Assembly (NCBI GenBank): GCA_903901425.1
Contig: CAIURC010000151.1
Coordinates: 1 to 62,765, forward strand
DNA from: an uncultured Spartobacteria bacterium
GTDB taxonomy: Bacteria; Verrucomicrobiota; Verrucomicrobiia; Chthoniobacterales; Chthoniobacteraceae
DNA length: 62,765 bases
Direction: 5' to 3'
Shown here: in pieces, positions 54,805-62,765 of the stretch
Position numbering within the stretch: the first letter of the stretch is position 1
Layout: the number at the start of each line of letters is the position of its first letter
The notes under the pieces: generated by a model
Databases searched by the model: none
Told to the model about the DNA's origin: nothing
What the model saw: the letters and a program-made list of their open reading frames with translations, nothing else
Translations under genes and position numbers: made by a program

Positions 54805-54843
54805 ACCTGACCGTTTGAAACGTTCTCCCATCCCCCACGTTCT

Positions 54844-56199
54844 ATGAACCCAATCTCTCGCCGGGCCATGCTCCAGAAGTCGTGTTTTGGTTTCGGCTAT
54901 CTGGCGCTCTCCGGTCTGGCTGGCTCCGGCATGGCAGCCGAGACCGGCCCGGTGGACCTCAAACCCCGCGCGCCCGTGCTGCCTGCCCGGGTTCGGAGGG
55001 TGATCTTTCTCTGCATGTCCGGTGGGCCCGCCCAGATGGACACTTTCAATTACCGGCCCCAGGTTTTGGAGAAGCCGCATCCGGGTTCGATGGTGGCGTT
55101 TGATCGGCAGGGGCAGAGCGGGATTTGGATGTCGGAACTGCTGCCCAACCTTGCGCGGCATGCCGACAAACTCTGTGTTCTCAATGCCATGCAATCGGAC
55201 ACCGGCAATCACGCCCAGTCCTTTCTCCAACTTCACACCGGCGACCGGTTGCGTCCCTGCCCGAGCATGGGCGCGTGGGTGGGCTACGGGCTGGGCTCCG
55301 AAAACCAGAATCTGCCCGGATTCATCTGCCTGAATCCCTGGATGCCCTCGGTGTACTCGGCAGGGTGTCTGCCCGCAATTTTTGAAGGCACACCCATCGG
55401 CCTCAATGGCGAGGACATGTCCGAAGCTACCATCCGCGACATCGAGAACCGGACCCTGAGTCGGAAATCGCAGCAACGGCAGTTTTCAATGATCCAAGCC
55501 CTGAACCGGGAACACCAGACCGCGCGTCCCGATGACGAGCGTCTCGAGGGGGTCATCCAAACCATGGAACTCGGATTTCGGATGCAGAGCGCGGCTCCGG
55601 GCCTTCTGGATCTCCGGGGGGAATCCAAGGAAACACTGGCCCGGTATTGCGTCGGAAAAAACCACGAGACAGGGCGGAGCAAGCCTTCGGATTTTGGCCG
55701 GCAATGTCTTCTGGCCAGGCGGTTTGCGGAGGCCGGTGTGCGGTTCATCGAACTCGACCACCGGGACTGGGATCAGCACGAGAATCATCGGCGGGATCTG
55801 GCGGCCAATTGTGCCACGGTCGATGCCCCGATTGCCGCGCTGCTCGATGATCTGGAGCAGGGCGGTTTGTTGGATGACACCCTCGTCGTCTGGGGCGGCG
55901 AATTCGGTCGGCCGGGCATGGTGCCCGGCCACAAGGAGGGCACCGGTTCCGGACACAACAACCGGGCCTTCACCTACTGGCTGGCCGGCGGCGGCGTGAA
56001 AGGGGGATTTGTGCACGGAAAGACCAACCACACCGGCGACATGCCCGAGGAAGGACAGGTCCATTTCCGCGATCTCCATGCCACTCTCCTCCATCTGCTG
56101 GGCCTCGATCACCAGAAACTGGCGGTCCGTCAGGGCGGCCGCGAGATCCGGCTCACAGGAGCGGTCGGCGGCAAGATCGTTCGGGAGATTCTGGCCTGA
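54844..56199 (+). CDS. DUF1501 twin-arginine exported protein
   Basis: A 451-aa DUF1501 protein. A twin-arginine signal ([15 protein letters not shown]) is followed by the family start [22 protein letters not shown]. Typical later blocks are [62 protein letters not shown] and [17 protein letters not shown]. It pairs with the fusion protein upstream, as in most PVC cassettes. The alkaline-phosphatase-like fold suggests a hydrolase or transferase on sugar derivatives, but no activity is established. Sequence divergence from the copy at 27956 argues against recent duplication. Confidence 0.93.
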   Translation: MNPISRRAMLQKSCFGFGYLALSGLAGSGMAAETGPVDLKPRAPVLPARVRRVIFLCMSGGPAQMDTFNYRPQVLEKPHPGSMVAFDRQGQSGIWMSELLPNLARHADKLCVLNAMQSDTGNHAQSFLQLHTGDRLRPCPSMGAWVGYGLGSENQNLPGFICLNPWMPSVYSAGCLPAIFEGTPIGLNGEDMSEATIRDIENRTLSRKSQQRQFSMIQALNREHQTARPDDERLEGVIQTMELGFRMQSAAPGLLDLRGESKETLARYCVGKNHETGRSKPSDFGRQCLLARRFAEAGVRFIELDHRDWDQHENHRRDLAANCATVDAPIAALLDDLEQGGLLDDTLVVWGGEFGRPGMVPGHKEGTGSGHNNRAFTYWLAGGGVKGGFVHGKTNHTGDMPEEGQVHFRDLHATLLHLLGLDHQKLAVRQGGREIRLTGAVGGKIVREILA

Positions 56200-56514
56200 G
56201 ACCAAATTCCGTTTCCCAAGCCCACCGCATCCGGCAGGCGCTCTCAGGCGCGCCCCCTCTTTCAAGCGCATCCGGCAGGGGCGAAACCGTGCACCAGAAC
56301 GCGTTTGGAGATCTGGGGAGGCTGGACGAGTAGCGACGTTGTCTGCCGCGTCTACGGCTTGGGCCCATCAGCCCCTCCTTTTGGCTGAAACGGGTGATGC
56401 GAGCGTATAAGAATAGTTTTAACCTGAAAAAACGGCAGTTTTTGGCGTTTTACTGCTTGAGTGGCCGGTGCGGTCGCGGTTGTTTGCGTCGCGGAATCCT
56501 CAAAACCCGACGCA
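56200..56514. other. Gap before the giant secreted protein
   Basis: The region is free of convincing genes. It contains two 13-bp direct repeats near its start and an AT-rich stretch around 56400-56450 (TATAAG, then GCAGT/ACTGC arms) that probably holds the promoter of the downstream gene. A GTG at 56461 could extend that gene but no ribosome site is seen. Confidence 0.35.
56226..56279 (+). repeat. 13-bp direct repeat pair
   Basis: CGCATCCGGCAGG occurs at 56226-56238 and again at 56267-56279, 41 bp apart, just after the DUF1501 gene. No element boundaries are visible. Confidence 0.5.
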
Positions 56515-59500
56515 ATGTTTCACAAATTTCTGATCAAACTGGGCAATACTCTTTTGGTGTCTGCTCGAAAGCTGCGTGGCGCATGGTTGGATTGGTATGC
56601 CAGTCCAGGGGTTCCGGTCCCGGCGCCGGCCCGGGGATGCCAAGGAGGCTGGGTTCTCTGGTGCCTACTTGGAGCGATCTGCGTCCCCAATCTCTGGGCC
56701 GTGGAGAATGTCGTGTGGATCAACGCGCGAGGCACGGTGGCCTCCAGTCCCGCCCTTCCAGGCCAGGGAACGACTCTGGCCAAAACCAGCACCACGGCCG
56801 GTTGGAACTCCGATGCCGAAGCGTTGAACCGGGTCCGGGGCGATGGATATGTCGAATGGCGTTTTGACCGGTTGGACAAACGGGTGGCTGCCGGTTTTGC
56901 CTACACCAATCTGGACCGGGCCCAAACCAGCCTGAATTTTGGAATTGTGGCAAACGTCAATGCCGCATTCGCATACGTCAGGGGCGGCTTGCTGATTCAG
57001 GAAGCCGGCACCAACGTGCTGACGTTGCCGGCGGGAAGTTTTGTGGAAACCGATACTTTCGCCATCCGCAGGGCAGGGTGCCGGGTGGAGTATTTGAAAA
57101 ACGGGGTGGTGATCCATCGCTCCACACAAATCAGCTTGGGGACCCTGACGTTTGACACCTCATTCTTTGATGCTGCTGCGGGCGCAGTGCGCGCGTCCAT
57201 TTCCCGGTGCCGGATGGAGGATTCCAGCGAGGAGGACGTGGTCTGGGACGAGGCAGAATCTGTTTCAGCCGATTACGGGGCAACGCCGGACCGGGGTTCC
57301 CGGTTACGCCGCGAAACCGTATCGGCAGGGAGAGAGCCAGGGGCCATCGGGGGGAGGCGAATCCCGGCGGACGGAGGCGTCAAATTTCAGTTTGGCACCC
57401 TCGGAAAACGGATGGCCGTGGGCTTTAGGGTCGCTCATTCTGACAACGGCCTTTCTGGTTTGACCCACGCGCTGCTCGCCACCGGGCAGGGCAGCGACTT
57501 TGCCGTAGTCGAGGCCGGAGCGGAACGAATCCGCGGAACCTTCGGCGTCTCCGATGTATTCAGTGTCCGGCGCACCGGAACCACAGTGGTTTACCTGAAG
57601 AACGACTCCGAAATTTACCGATCGCAGGTTTCTTCTGAGGGATCCATTCTCGTGGCGGCTGGAGTGTACTCGGATCAGGCAACGCTCTCGGGTTGCCGTT
57701 ACTGGGGGGTGAGCAAATTTCAAAAGCTCTACTGGAACTCCGCTTTGACTCCGATCTACAGCGGGCTTGGGGGGCGCAGCGAGTTGCGGACTGGAACCCT
57801 GCAGACAGGCGCCACAGCCGTCAGTCGCCGCCCTCTGGAACGCACTGGGGCTGTCCGTTTCCGGATCGCAACAACCGGGCGGGAGATTGCCGTTGGCCTT
57901 TCCAACAATCCAGCAAGGACGGGATGGATGGACCTGCCCTTTGCGTTCAAGGAGACTCAGGGGGGACAAATCTCCGCCGCAGTTTCCGGCCGGATCGTAG
58001 GGGATCCAGTTTCCGTAGCGCCCGCTGATGTTTTTGAGCTGGAGTGGAGTGTGGGCTGGGTCAACTGGAGGAAAAACGGCTCGCTGGTGTTTCAAATTCG
58101 TCCCACCGACCAAAGTCCACTGTTTGCCGTTGCAAACCTCCCCAAGGCGGATTGTACCCTCACAGACTGCGAAATTGCTGGGATTGCCGAGGAAGTAGCT
58201 TGGCGCGATTTTTCTTCGGTGGCCGGGGTTCCGGGATTGCGCGCGATCGATGCGGCCAACGGCGCGGAAAAAACCCTCTCCAAAAGTGCCGCAACTGCAG
58301 TGTTTGATTCTTCGGCAATCAGCCAGAAATCGTTCCGGGGCGATGGATATCTGGAGTTCAGCGTGGCACCAACCACCGGAAAACTCATGGCGGGCTTGAC
58401 CAGCAACAATCTCGCTTCCACCGAGGCGGATATTACCTACGGATTTTTCCTGAACATCAGCACCGCTCCCAATGCCAACAGCTCCTACGAGGTCCGGCAG
58501 GGCGCTACCCGGCTCAAAGCAGCCACAACTTTCAAGGTGGAAGCTGGAAAACCCGTTCCTCGATTCAAGGTGGTCCGTACCAATCTTGCCATCCAGTGGC
58601 TTGTGGACGATCTGCTCGTACACCAAGTGACAGGCCCTACGGCTCCGCCCCCGCTTTTTGCCGATGCCACTTTCGCCTCCACAGGCGCGGCAATCCAAGG
58701 GGTCAGAATTTATTCCCCCAGTGAGGACTCTGATGAGGACGGCATCTCTGATGCCTGGGAGTACCGGATGTTCTCCAGCCTGAACTGGGCGGATCAGAGT
58801 GCCAAGACTCCGAGCAACACCCTCGTGCCGGGATTCGAGGACGATTTCGACCGGGACGGCGCAAAAAACCTCGCCGAGTTTCTCGCAGGCACGGATCCAA
58901 AGGATTACTACGATGGCAAAGCGCCTGACCTCCGAAAGACCTCGGGAGACAACCAGTTGAGCGGTCCCAACGCCTTTGTTCCACTCCCCTTGGTGGTGTC
59001 GGTTTTCAGCGATGCCACGCCAACCGCCCGGGCCCTTAAAAATGCGCCGCTGAAATTCAAGGTGACCGGCGCCCTCCCGCTGCTGGCAGAGTCCCCCACG
59101 GGTCCCTTGGTGGCCGAGTTGGATGTCCGCACGGACAGCCAGACCGGCCAAGCGCAGGTTTTTTTCAAGCAACCCAACAGGAATAGCGTCAACACCACGG
59201 TCACCGTCAGCTCCATCCCAGGCACCGGACCGGTGGTCACCCAGACGTTTACCCTCAACACTTACGAACTCCTTGTCCACTGGCGCTTTAATGACCCGTT
59301 TGCCTCGGACCTGTTTCCCATTTCCACCACCGTGCGCAACTCGGCCCTGACCACCGGGTTCAACGGCACGCTTAGCGGTACCGGTGTCAACGACTGGCCC
59401 ACTCTGGAACCCGGCCTCGGTGTGGATGGAACCTATGCCGATGCGGACCGGTCCGTGAAACTCAACCAGCGCCCCGGCGGCGCCACCACCCAGTTTGTTT

Positions 59501-60351
59501 CTGGTCCCGCCGCGATCAAACAGACCCTCGCTACCAACACCGCTTTTTCCGTCCTCCTCTGGGTCAAACTCGATTGGAGACTGCCTTTCCTCTCCGATGC
59601 CCAAATGTTTCCGCTCGTCAACAAGGCAGGAAAAACCGGGCCAGGTTTCGATTTCAAAATCCGGGGAGGCTCCGCCAACGGCTTGGAGTTCCGGATTCTG
59701 CAGAATGGGGTGGGCCTCACGGGTCAGGAAATCCGTCCGAGCACCAACTGCGCCCCGCTCCTTTTTGATGGAAGACCCCATCTGGTGGCGTTCACCCGAG
59801 ATGCCGCTGGCATCGGACGCCTTTACATCGATGACTGCGAGGTCGGCTCGCGCCAGGGGATGTCTGGCGCAATCCTCGGCTCCACCAACGCCGCCACACT
59901 CTGGGTCGGCAAGGGCACGGGCTCCGAAGAAACCCGGTTCTTCGCAGGCCAGATCGACGATGTCCGCATCTGTGCCGCAGCACAGCGCCCCGATGAAATA
60001 CTCTGGCTCTACCAACAGTACGATTCCGACCGGGACGGCCTTGCAGACGCCTGGGAACGCCGGTTCTTGGACGGTTCTCTCGCCTCTGCGGCCAGTTCCG
60101 ACTTCGACACCGATGGCGCCACCAACCTTCAAGAGTTTTCCCTCGGCCTCAATACCCGAAGCAAAGACACCGACGGAGACCTCCTCGAAGACGGTCGGGA
60201 ATTGGCCCTCGGAGCGGACCCTTTCCGCACCGACTCTGATGGAGACGGAGTCTCCGATGGACTCGAGTTTCTCAACGGCCGGAACCCGGTCCTTGCTCCC
60301 GTCCGAGAAGCGGGACCGTGGAATCTGAGGATCATTTCGCGGCTCGAGTAG
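56515..60351 (+). CDS. Giant secreted repeat/LamG/calcium-repeat protein
   Basis: A 1278-aa protein. After an N-terminal export region (hydrophobic around residues 43-62, CLLGAICVPNLWA) come four diverged repeats of about 160 residues starting near 56706, 57229, 57714 and 58188 (compare GDGYVEWRFDRLDKRVAAGF with GDGYLEFSVAPTTGKLMAGL). Next are thrombospondin-type-3-like calcium motifs (DSDEDGISDAWE, DFDRDGAKNLAEF), a LamG-like domain (LVHWRFNDP ... AFSVLLWVKLDW ... RFFAGQIDDVRI) and further calcium repeats (DSDRDGLADAWE, DSDGDGVSDGLEF). It is probably a surface adhesin or carbohydrate-binding protein. It lies 32 bp upstream of an RHS-type gene and is likely expressed with it. Confidence 0.85.
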   Translation: MFHKFLIKLGNTLLVSARKLRGAWLDWYASPGVPVPAPARGCQGGWVLWCLLGAICVPNLWAVENVVWINARGTVASSPALPGQGTTLAKTSTTAGWNSDAEALNRVRGDGYVEWRFDRLDKRVAAGFAYTNLDRAQTSLNFGIVANVNAAFAYVRGGLLIQEAGTNVLTLPAGSFVETDTFAIRRAGCRVEYLKNGVVIHRSTQISLGTLTFDTSFFDAAAGAVRASISRCRMEDSSEEDVVWDEAESVSADYGATPDRGSRLRRETVSAGREPGAIGGRRIPADGGVKFQFGTLGKRMAVGFRVAHSDNGLSGLTHALLATGQGSDFAVVEAGAERIRGTFGVSDVFSVRRTGTTVVYLKNDSEIYRSQVSSEGSILVAAGVYSDQATLSGCRYWGVSKFQKLYWNSALTPIYSGLGGRSELRTGTLQTGATAVSRRPLERTGAVRFRIATTGREIAVGLSNNPARTGWMDLPFAFKETQGGQISAAVSGRIVGDPVSVAPADVFELEWSVGWVNWRKNGSLVFQIRPTDQSPLFAVANLPKADCTLTDCEIAGIAEEVAWRDFSSVAGVPGLRAIDAANGAEKTLSKSAATAVFDSSAISQKSFRGDGYLEFSVAPTTGKLMAGLTSNNLASTEADITYGFFLNISTAPNANSSYEVRQGATRLKAATTFKVEAGKPVPRFKVVRTNLAIQWLVDDLLVHQVTGPTAPPPLFADATFASTGAAIQGVRIYSPSEDSDEDGISDAWEYRMFSSLNWADQSAKTPSNTLVPGFEDDFDRDGAKNLAEFLAGTDPKDYYDGKAPDLRKTSGDNQLSGPNAFVPLPLVVSVFSDATPTARALKNAPLKFKVTGALPLLAESPTGPLVAELDVRTDSQTGQAQVFFKQPNRNSVNTTVTVSSIPGTGPVVTQTFTLNTYELLVHWRFNDPFASDLFPISTTVRNSALTTGFNGTLSGTGVNDWPTLEPGLGVDGTYADADRSVKLNQRPGGATTQFVSGPAAIKQTLATNTAFSVLLWVKLDWRLPFLSDAQMFPLVNKAGKTGPGFDFKIRGGSANGLEFRILQNGVGLTGQEIRPSTNCAPLLFDGRPHLVAFTRDAAGIGRLYIDDCEVGSRQGMSGAILGSTNAATLWVGKGTGSEETRFFAGQIDDVRICAAAQRPDEILWLYQQYDSDRDGLADAWERRFLDGSLASAASSDFDTDGATNLQEFSLGLNTRSKDTDGDLLEDGRELALGADPFRTDSDGDGVSDGLEFLNGRNPVLAPVREAGPWNLRIISRLE

Positions 60352-60383
60352 CCACGCATTCACACACGTTCACTCCATCTTTT

Positions 60384-62765
60384 ATGAATCCTTCAGGCAC
60401 TGTTTTGAAAAACAGGTTTCTTTCCACCCTGCGTCTCTTGGTCCTCATGGCAGGTTTAATCACCCCCAACAGCACGCCCACCACTGCCGCCGATTGTGCG
60501 TGCGCTTCAGGGGCGAATTCCCAGTGCCGCTCATGGCGCATCGATTGCCGAGTGGGAGGGGGTTATTATGAGGAGTGGTTGGAGCCCACGCAGCCTAGTG
60601 GACATTGGTATTACGTCAGTATCGAAGATCCGCGAGACATTCTCCGTGAGGTCATGGGTATTTATGTATTTGAGAATTTGCCAGCGGTAGATGACCTCCC
60701 CGCTGGACGATGGATAACCTACCCGGTTGTTGGTCCGGACGACTATTTGGCAGGGCATTTTGAGGTCGTTACCACGGTGACTGACGAATACGTCAACCTG
60801 AGAACCGGCCAGAAGCAGTCCACCCCTGGGGATGGCTTCGTCCTCGCTAAAAAAACGGTGGAATCTTACCGGAGAAATTTTCAGCCCGATACCGCAGCCA
60901 TGGGGAGACCTTGGCCACCAGATCGACCGTATCCGCCTGGCGGTGTGAATTGGGTCCAAATGAAAGGGAACTGGCCCTGCGCCGAAGACTGGAAAGATTT
61001 AAACACCTTGGGTGTTCCCGTGACATTCCTCCGCTGCGCTGAAGAGGTTCTTTCCGGCGCGGGAGGGGGCGGCTCCGGTGCAGGTGCAGGTGCAGGGTGC
61101 TCGGCGCTCGGAAACATGGGCGGATCCAGTGCCACCATTTCAGGCCTCGGATCCGCAAATCACGGGGCAGGGACCCCCCAGTTTACCGTCGATCTCGGGA
61201 ACCAGTCCCGCAACCGCGGATACGCGATCTTCACTGCAAAGGACCTCGTAGATCCCAATTTCGAATCGCTCGAAAAGGACAGCTTTGTTTTGTTGGGTCA
61301 ATCTAGCCGCGCCGTGGAAGGCCTGCGTTCCGAGGCCGGAAGCCCAAAACCGGTCCGCCAGATCGTCTCCGAGGAGGGGGTCACGGAAATCATGGAGCTT
61401 CAATCCAACCGGCTGAGAGTCCGCGCATTCCGGTTCGAGGATGTATCGCGCTCAGGGGAGATCTACACGCCCAAAGACAACTCTCAGCCCATCGCTCTCT
61501 ATGACGTGAAGACCAGCTCGGGGGCCGCAGGAAAGTCTGTCGAATTTACCGAGTCCCGCGACAACAACACCTACACAACCCTCTATCAATACAACCCCCA
61601 AAACGCCGCTTGGGAGGTCAGCACAACCGGAATCGCCGGCAAAACCGAGATCAAGGGAGAGGTTTATTCCACCTCCTCCCGTTCCACAATCACCTGGAAA
61701 GACTCGGCCGGAGAGGTTGTCCGAATCAAAATCATCGAGAAAGACAGACAGGGCCGGGTCACTCAGGTCACCGTCGACGATGAAGTCACCGAATTCGAAC
61801 CCGCGGCATCCTCCACCACGCTCTCCAGCAATTACAGGGCTCTAAGGCGGGAGAGCGAACAGACCGACGGGGAGCCCTCGTATCCGTTTGAATCGGTCCA
61901 GCAAAAAACGGTCGTGGAGCCTTATCTGGATCAGGATGCCCAACAAACTCGATTGGCACTCACCACCCAGGAAAAAATTTGGACCAACCCAGATGGATCC
62001 TCGCGGACTCTCCTCACCAAAACCAGCAACTCCCTGGCTCTTTCCACGGAAGAGGTCTCAAAAACCGAGTCCGGTGGTGTTACCACTGAGGCTCGCAAAG
62101 TGTATCTCGGAGCCACCACAGACCGGGAAACTCCAGTGTCCACCTCCACCACCGTCAGCTACGATTCCACCCACCCATGGCCGCTCACTGGAAAAATCAA
62201 ACATTCCACAGACGAGCGCGGCGTCCGCACCTCCTACGACTACATCCGCGGACACTGGACGGACACCGGTTTTGCAGCGGACCCCCAAGGACGCGCGCTC
62301 AAAGTGGTGTCTTCCCACGCCGCTCCCAACGGGGAAAACCTACAGCCAGTCCCGAATTTCAGCCCCGTTTCGATCCAGTTTTATGATGCCCAGGACCGTC
62401 TGGTCCGGACCGAAGATCACGTCGCCGGCACGGGTAATACCCTCTTCATCGCCGCCGAGGACACCTTCTACAACGCCCTCAACCGCGTTTCAAAACGGGT
62501 CCGCAATGGCAGAACCGTCTACCAGGCCGAATTCAATCCCCAAGGCCGGCTCCTCCGGGAAATAGACCAGAACGGGCGCACCACCACCTACGAAAATTAC
62601 GACGCCGCCGGACGGCCCACCACCATCACCCTCCTTGGCCTCCCCGCTCAGGACGGGTTGCCCGCCATCCCAGACAAAAAAACACTTCTCCAGTACGATG
62701 TCCTCGGACGCCTCGTCTCCAGGACGCTCTCCGATACCGGCGAATCGTGGACTTGGAAATACGCC
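60384..62765 (+). CDS. RHS/YD-repeat protein, N-terminal part (runs off window)
   Basis: The frame from the ATG at 60384 stays open for 794 codons to the window end. It opens with a signal peptide (RFLSTLRLLVLMAGLITPN region) and a Cys-rich patch (DCACASGANSQCRSW). A Gly-rich linker (SGAGGGGSGAGAGAG, near residue 230) precedes beta-rich strands. Near the end, YD/RHS repeats appear (YDAQDRLVRTED, FNPQGRLLREIDQNGRTTTYENYDAAGRP, YDVLGRLVSRTL). RHS proteins form large shells that often enclose a variable C-terminal toxin or act in adhesion. The C terminus is outside the window, so the type cannot be judged. Confidence 0.88.
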   Translation, partial: MNPSGTVLKNRFLSTLRLLVLMAGLITPNSTPTTAADCACASGANSQCRSWRIDCRVGGGYYEEWLEPTQPSGHWYYVSIEDPRDILREVMGIYVFENLPAVDDLPAGRWITYPVVGPDDYLAGHFEVVTTVTDEYVNLRTGQKQSTPGDGFVLAKKTVESYRRNFQPDTAAMGRPWPPDRPYPPGGVNWVQMKGNWPCAEDWKDLNTLGVPVTFLRCAEEVLSGAGGGGSGAGAGAGCSALGNMGGSSATISGLGSANHGAGTPQFTVDLGNQSRNRGYAIFTAKDLVDPNFESLEKDSFVLLGQSSRAVEGLRSEAGSPKPVRQIVSEEGVTEIMELQSNRLRVRAFRFEDVSRSGEIYTPKDNSQPIALYDVKTSSGAAGKSVEFTESRDNNTYTTLYQYNPQNAAWEVSTTGIAGKTEIKGEVYSTSSRSTITWKDSAGEVVRIKIIEKDRQGRVTQVTVDDEVTEFEPAASSTTLSSNYRALRRESEQTDGEPSYPFESVQQKTVVEPYLDQDAQQTRLALTTQEKIWTNPDGSSRTLLTKTSNSLALSTEEVSKTESGGVTTEARKVYLGATTDRETPVSTSTTVSYDSTHPWPLTGKIKHSTDERGVRTSYDYIRGHWTDTGFAADPQGRALKVVSSHAAPNGENLQPVPNFSPVSIQFYDAQDRLVRTEDHVAGTGNTLFIAAEDTFYNALNRVSKRVRNGRTVYQAEFNPQGRLLREIDQNGRTTTYENYDAAGRPTTITLLGLPAQDGLPAIPDKKTLLQYDVLGRLVSRTLSDTGESWTWKYA

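Noticed and set aside
57304-60363. 1019-codon minus-strand open frame
   Set aside because: It is antisense to the giant secreted protein, whose plus-strand product shows a signal peptide, LamG and calcium repeats. The minus product has no motif.

Overview
The window looks like a chromosomal segment of a GC-rich bacterium of the Planctomycetota-Verrucomicrobiota (PVC) group, most likely a Verrucomicrobiota heterotroph specialised in complex polysaccharides. The pointers are the sulfatase cluster, three separate cassettes of the PVC-typical cytochrome/DUF families (DUF1549/DUF1553/DUF1501 and DUF1552/DUF1592), many secreted carbohydrate-related proteins and few strong Shine-Dalgarno sites. The assignment comes from gene content only. 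No rRNA, tRNA, CRISPR array, insertion sequence or phage gene was seen.

Layout. 0.3-4.7 kb: three secreted type I sulfatases on the minus strand. 4.8-8.7 kb: a secreted jelly-roll-like protein, an LpxL-type lipid A acyltransferase, an M42 aminopeptidase and an IclR regulator. 8.8-12.7 kb: a DUF1592 cytochrome protein and a DUF1552 protein; the former carries a 14-nt C tract. 13.4-22.9 kb: an AraC regulator diverging from a sialic-acid-like catabolic set (two tandem FGE-like/sialidase fusion proteins, an MFS permease, a DHDPS/N-acetylneuraminate-lyase family aldolase and a sialate O-acetylesterase-like enzyme). A conserved 25-bp element lies upstream of both halves of that set. 23.0-23.4 kb: a ribbon-helix-helix antitoxin with a decayed PIN toxin. 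23.6-30.4 kb: a four-gene operon (beta-propeller, DUF1549/DUF1553, DUF1501, cytochrome/LRR).

30.7-43.0 kb is the most coherent system: ten minus-strand genes encoding secreted aldose epimerase, PQQ-type sugar dehydrogenase with cytochrome c, SMP-30-type lactonase, an MFS anion permease, an SDR, an FAH-family hydrolase, a three-subunit GlcDEF-like 2-hydroxyacid oxidase and a FadR-type GntR regulator. Together they can be read as extracytoplasmic oxidation of an aldose to an aldonate, import, conversion to a diketo acid, cleavage to pyruvate plus a 2-hydroxyacid (lactate or glycolate), and oxidation of that acid. Only the sugar-acid dehydratase is missing. Two promoters in the cluster share the same -35, 17-bp spacing and extended -10, which suggests co-regulation.

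43.3-51.3 kb holds housekeeping-type genes: a small DHp-like protein, uvrA, a TPR protein, a class V aminotransferase and an alpha/beta hydrolase. 51.3-56.2 kb has an AraC regulator diverging from a third cassette (PSCyt1-DUF1549-DUF1553 fusion plus DUF1501). 56.5 kb to the end holds a very large secreted repeat/LamG/calcium-repeat protein followed by the N-terminal part of an RHS/YD-repeat protein that runs off the window.
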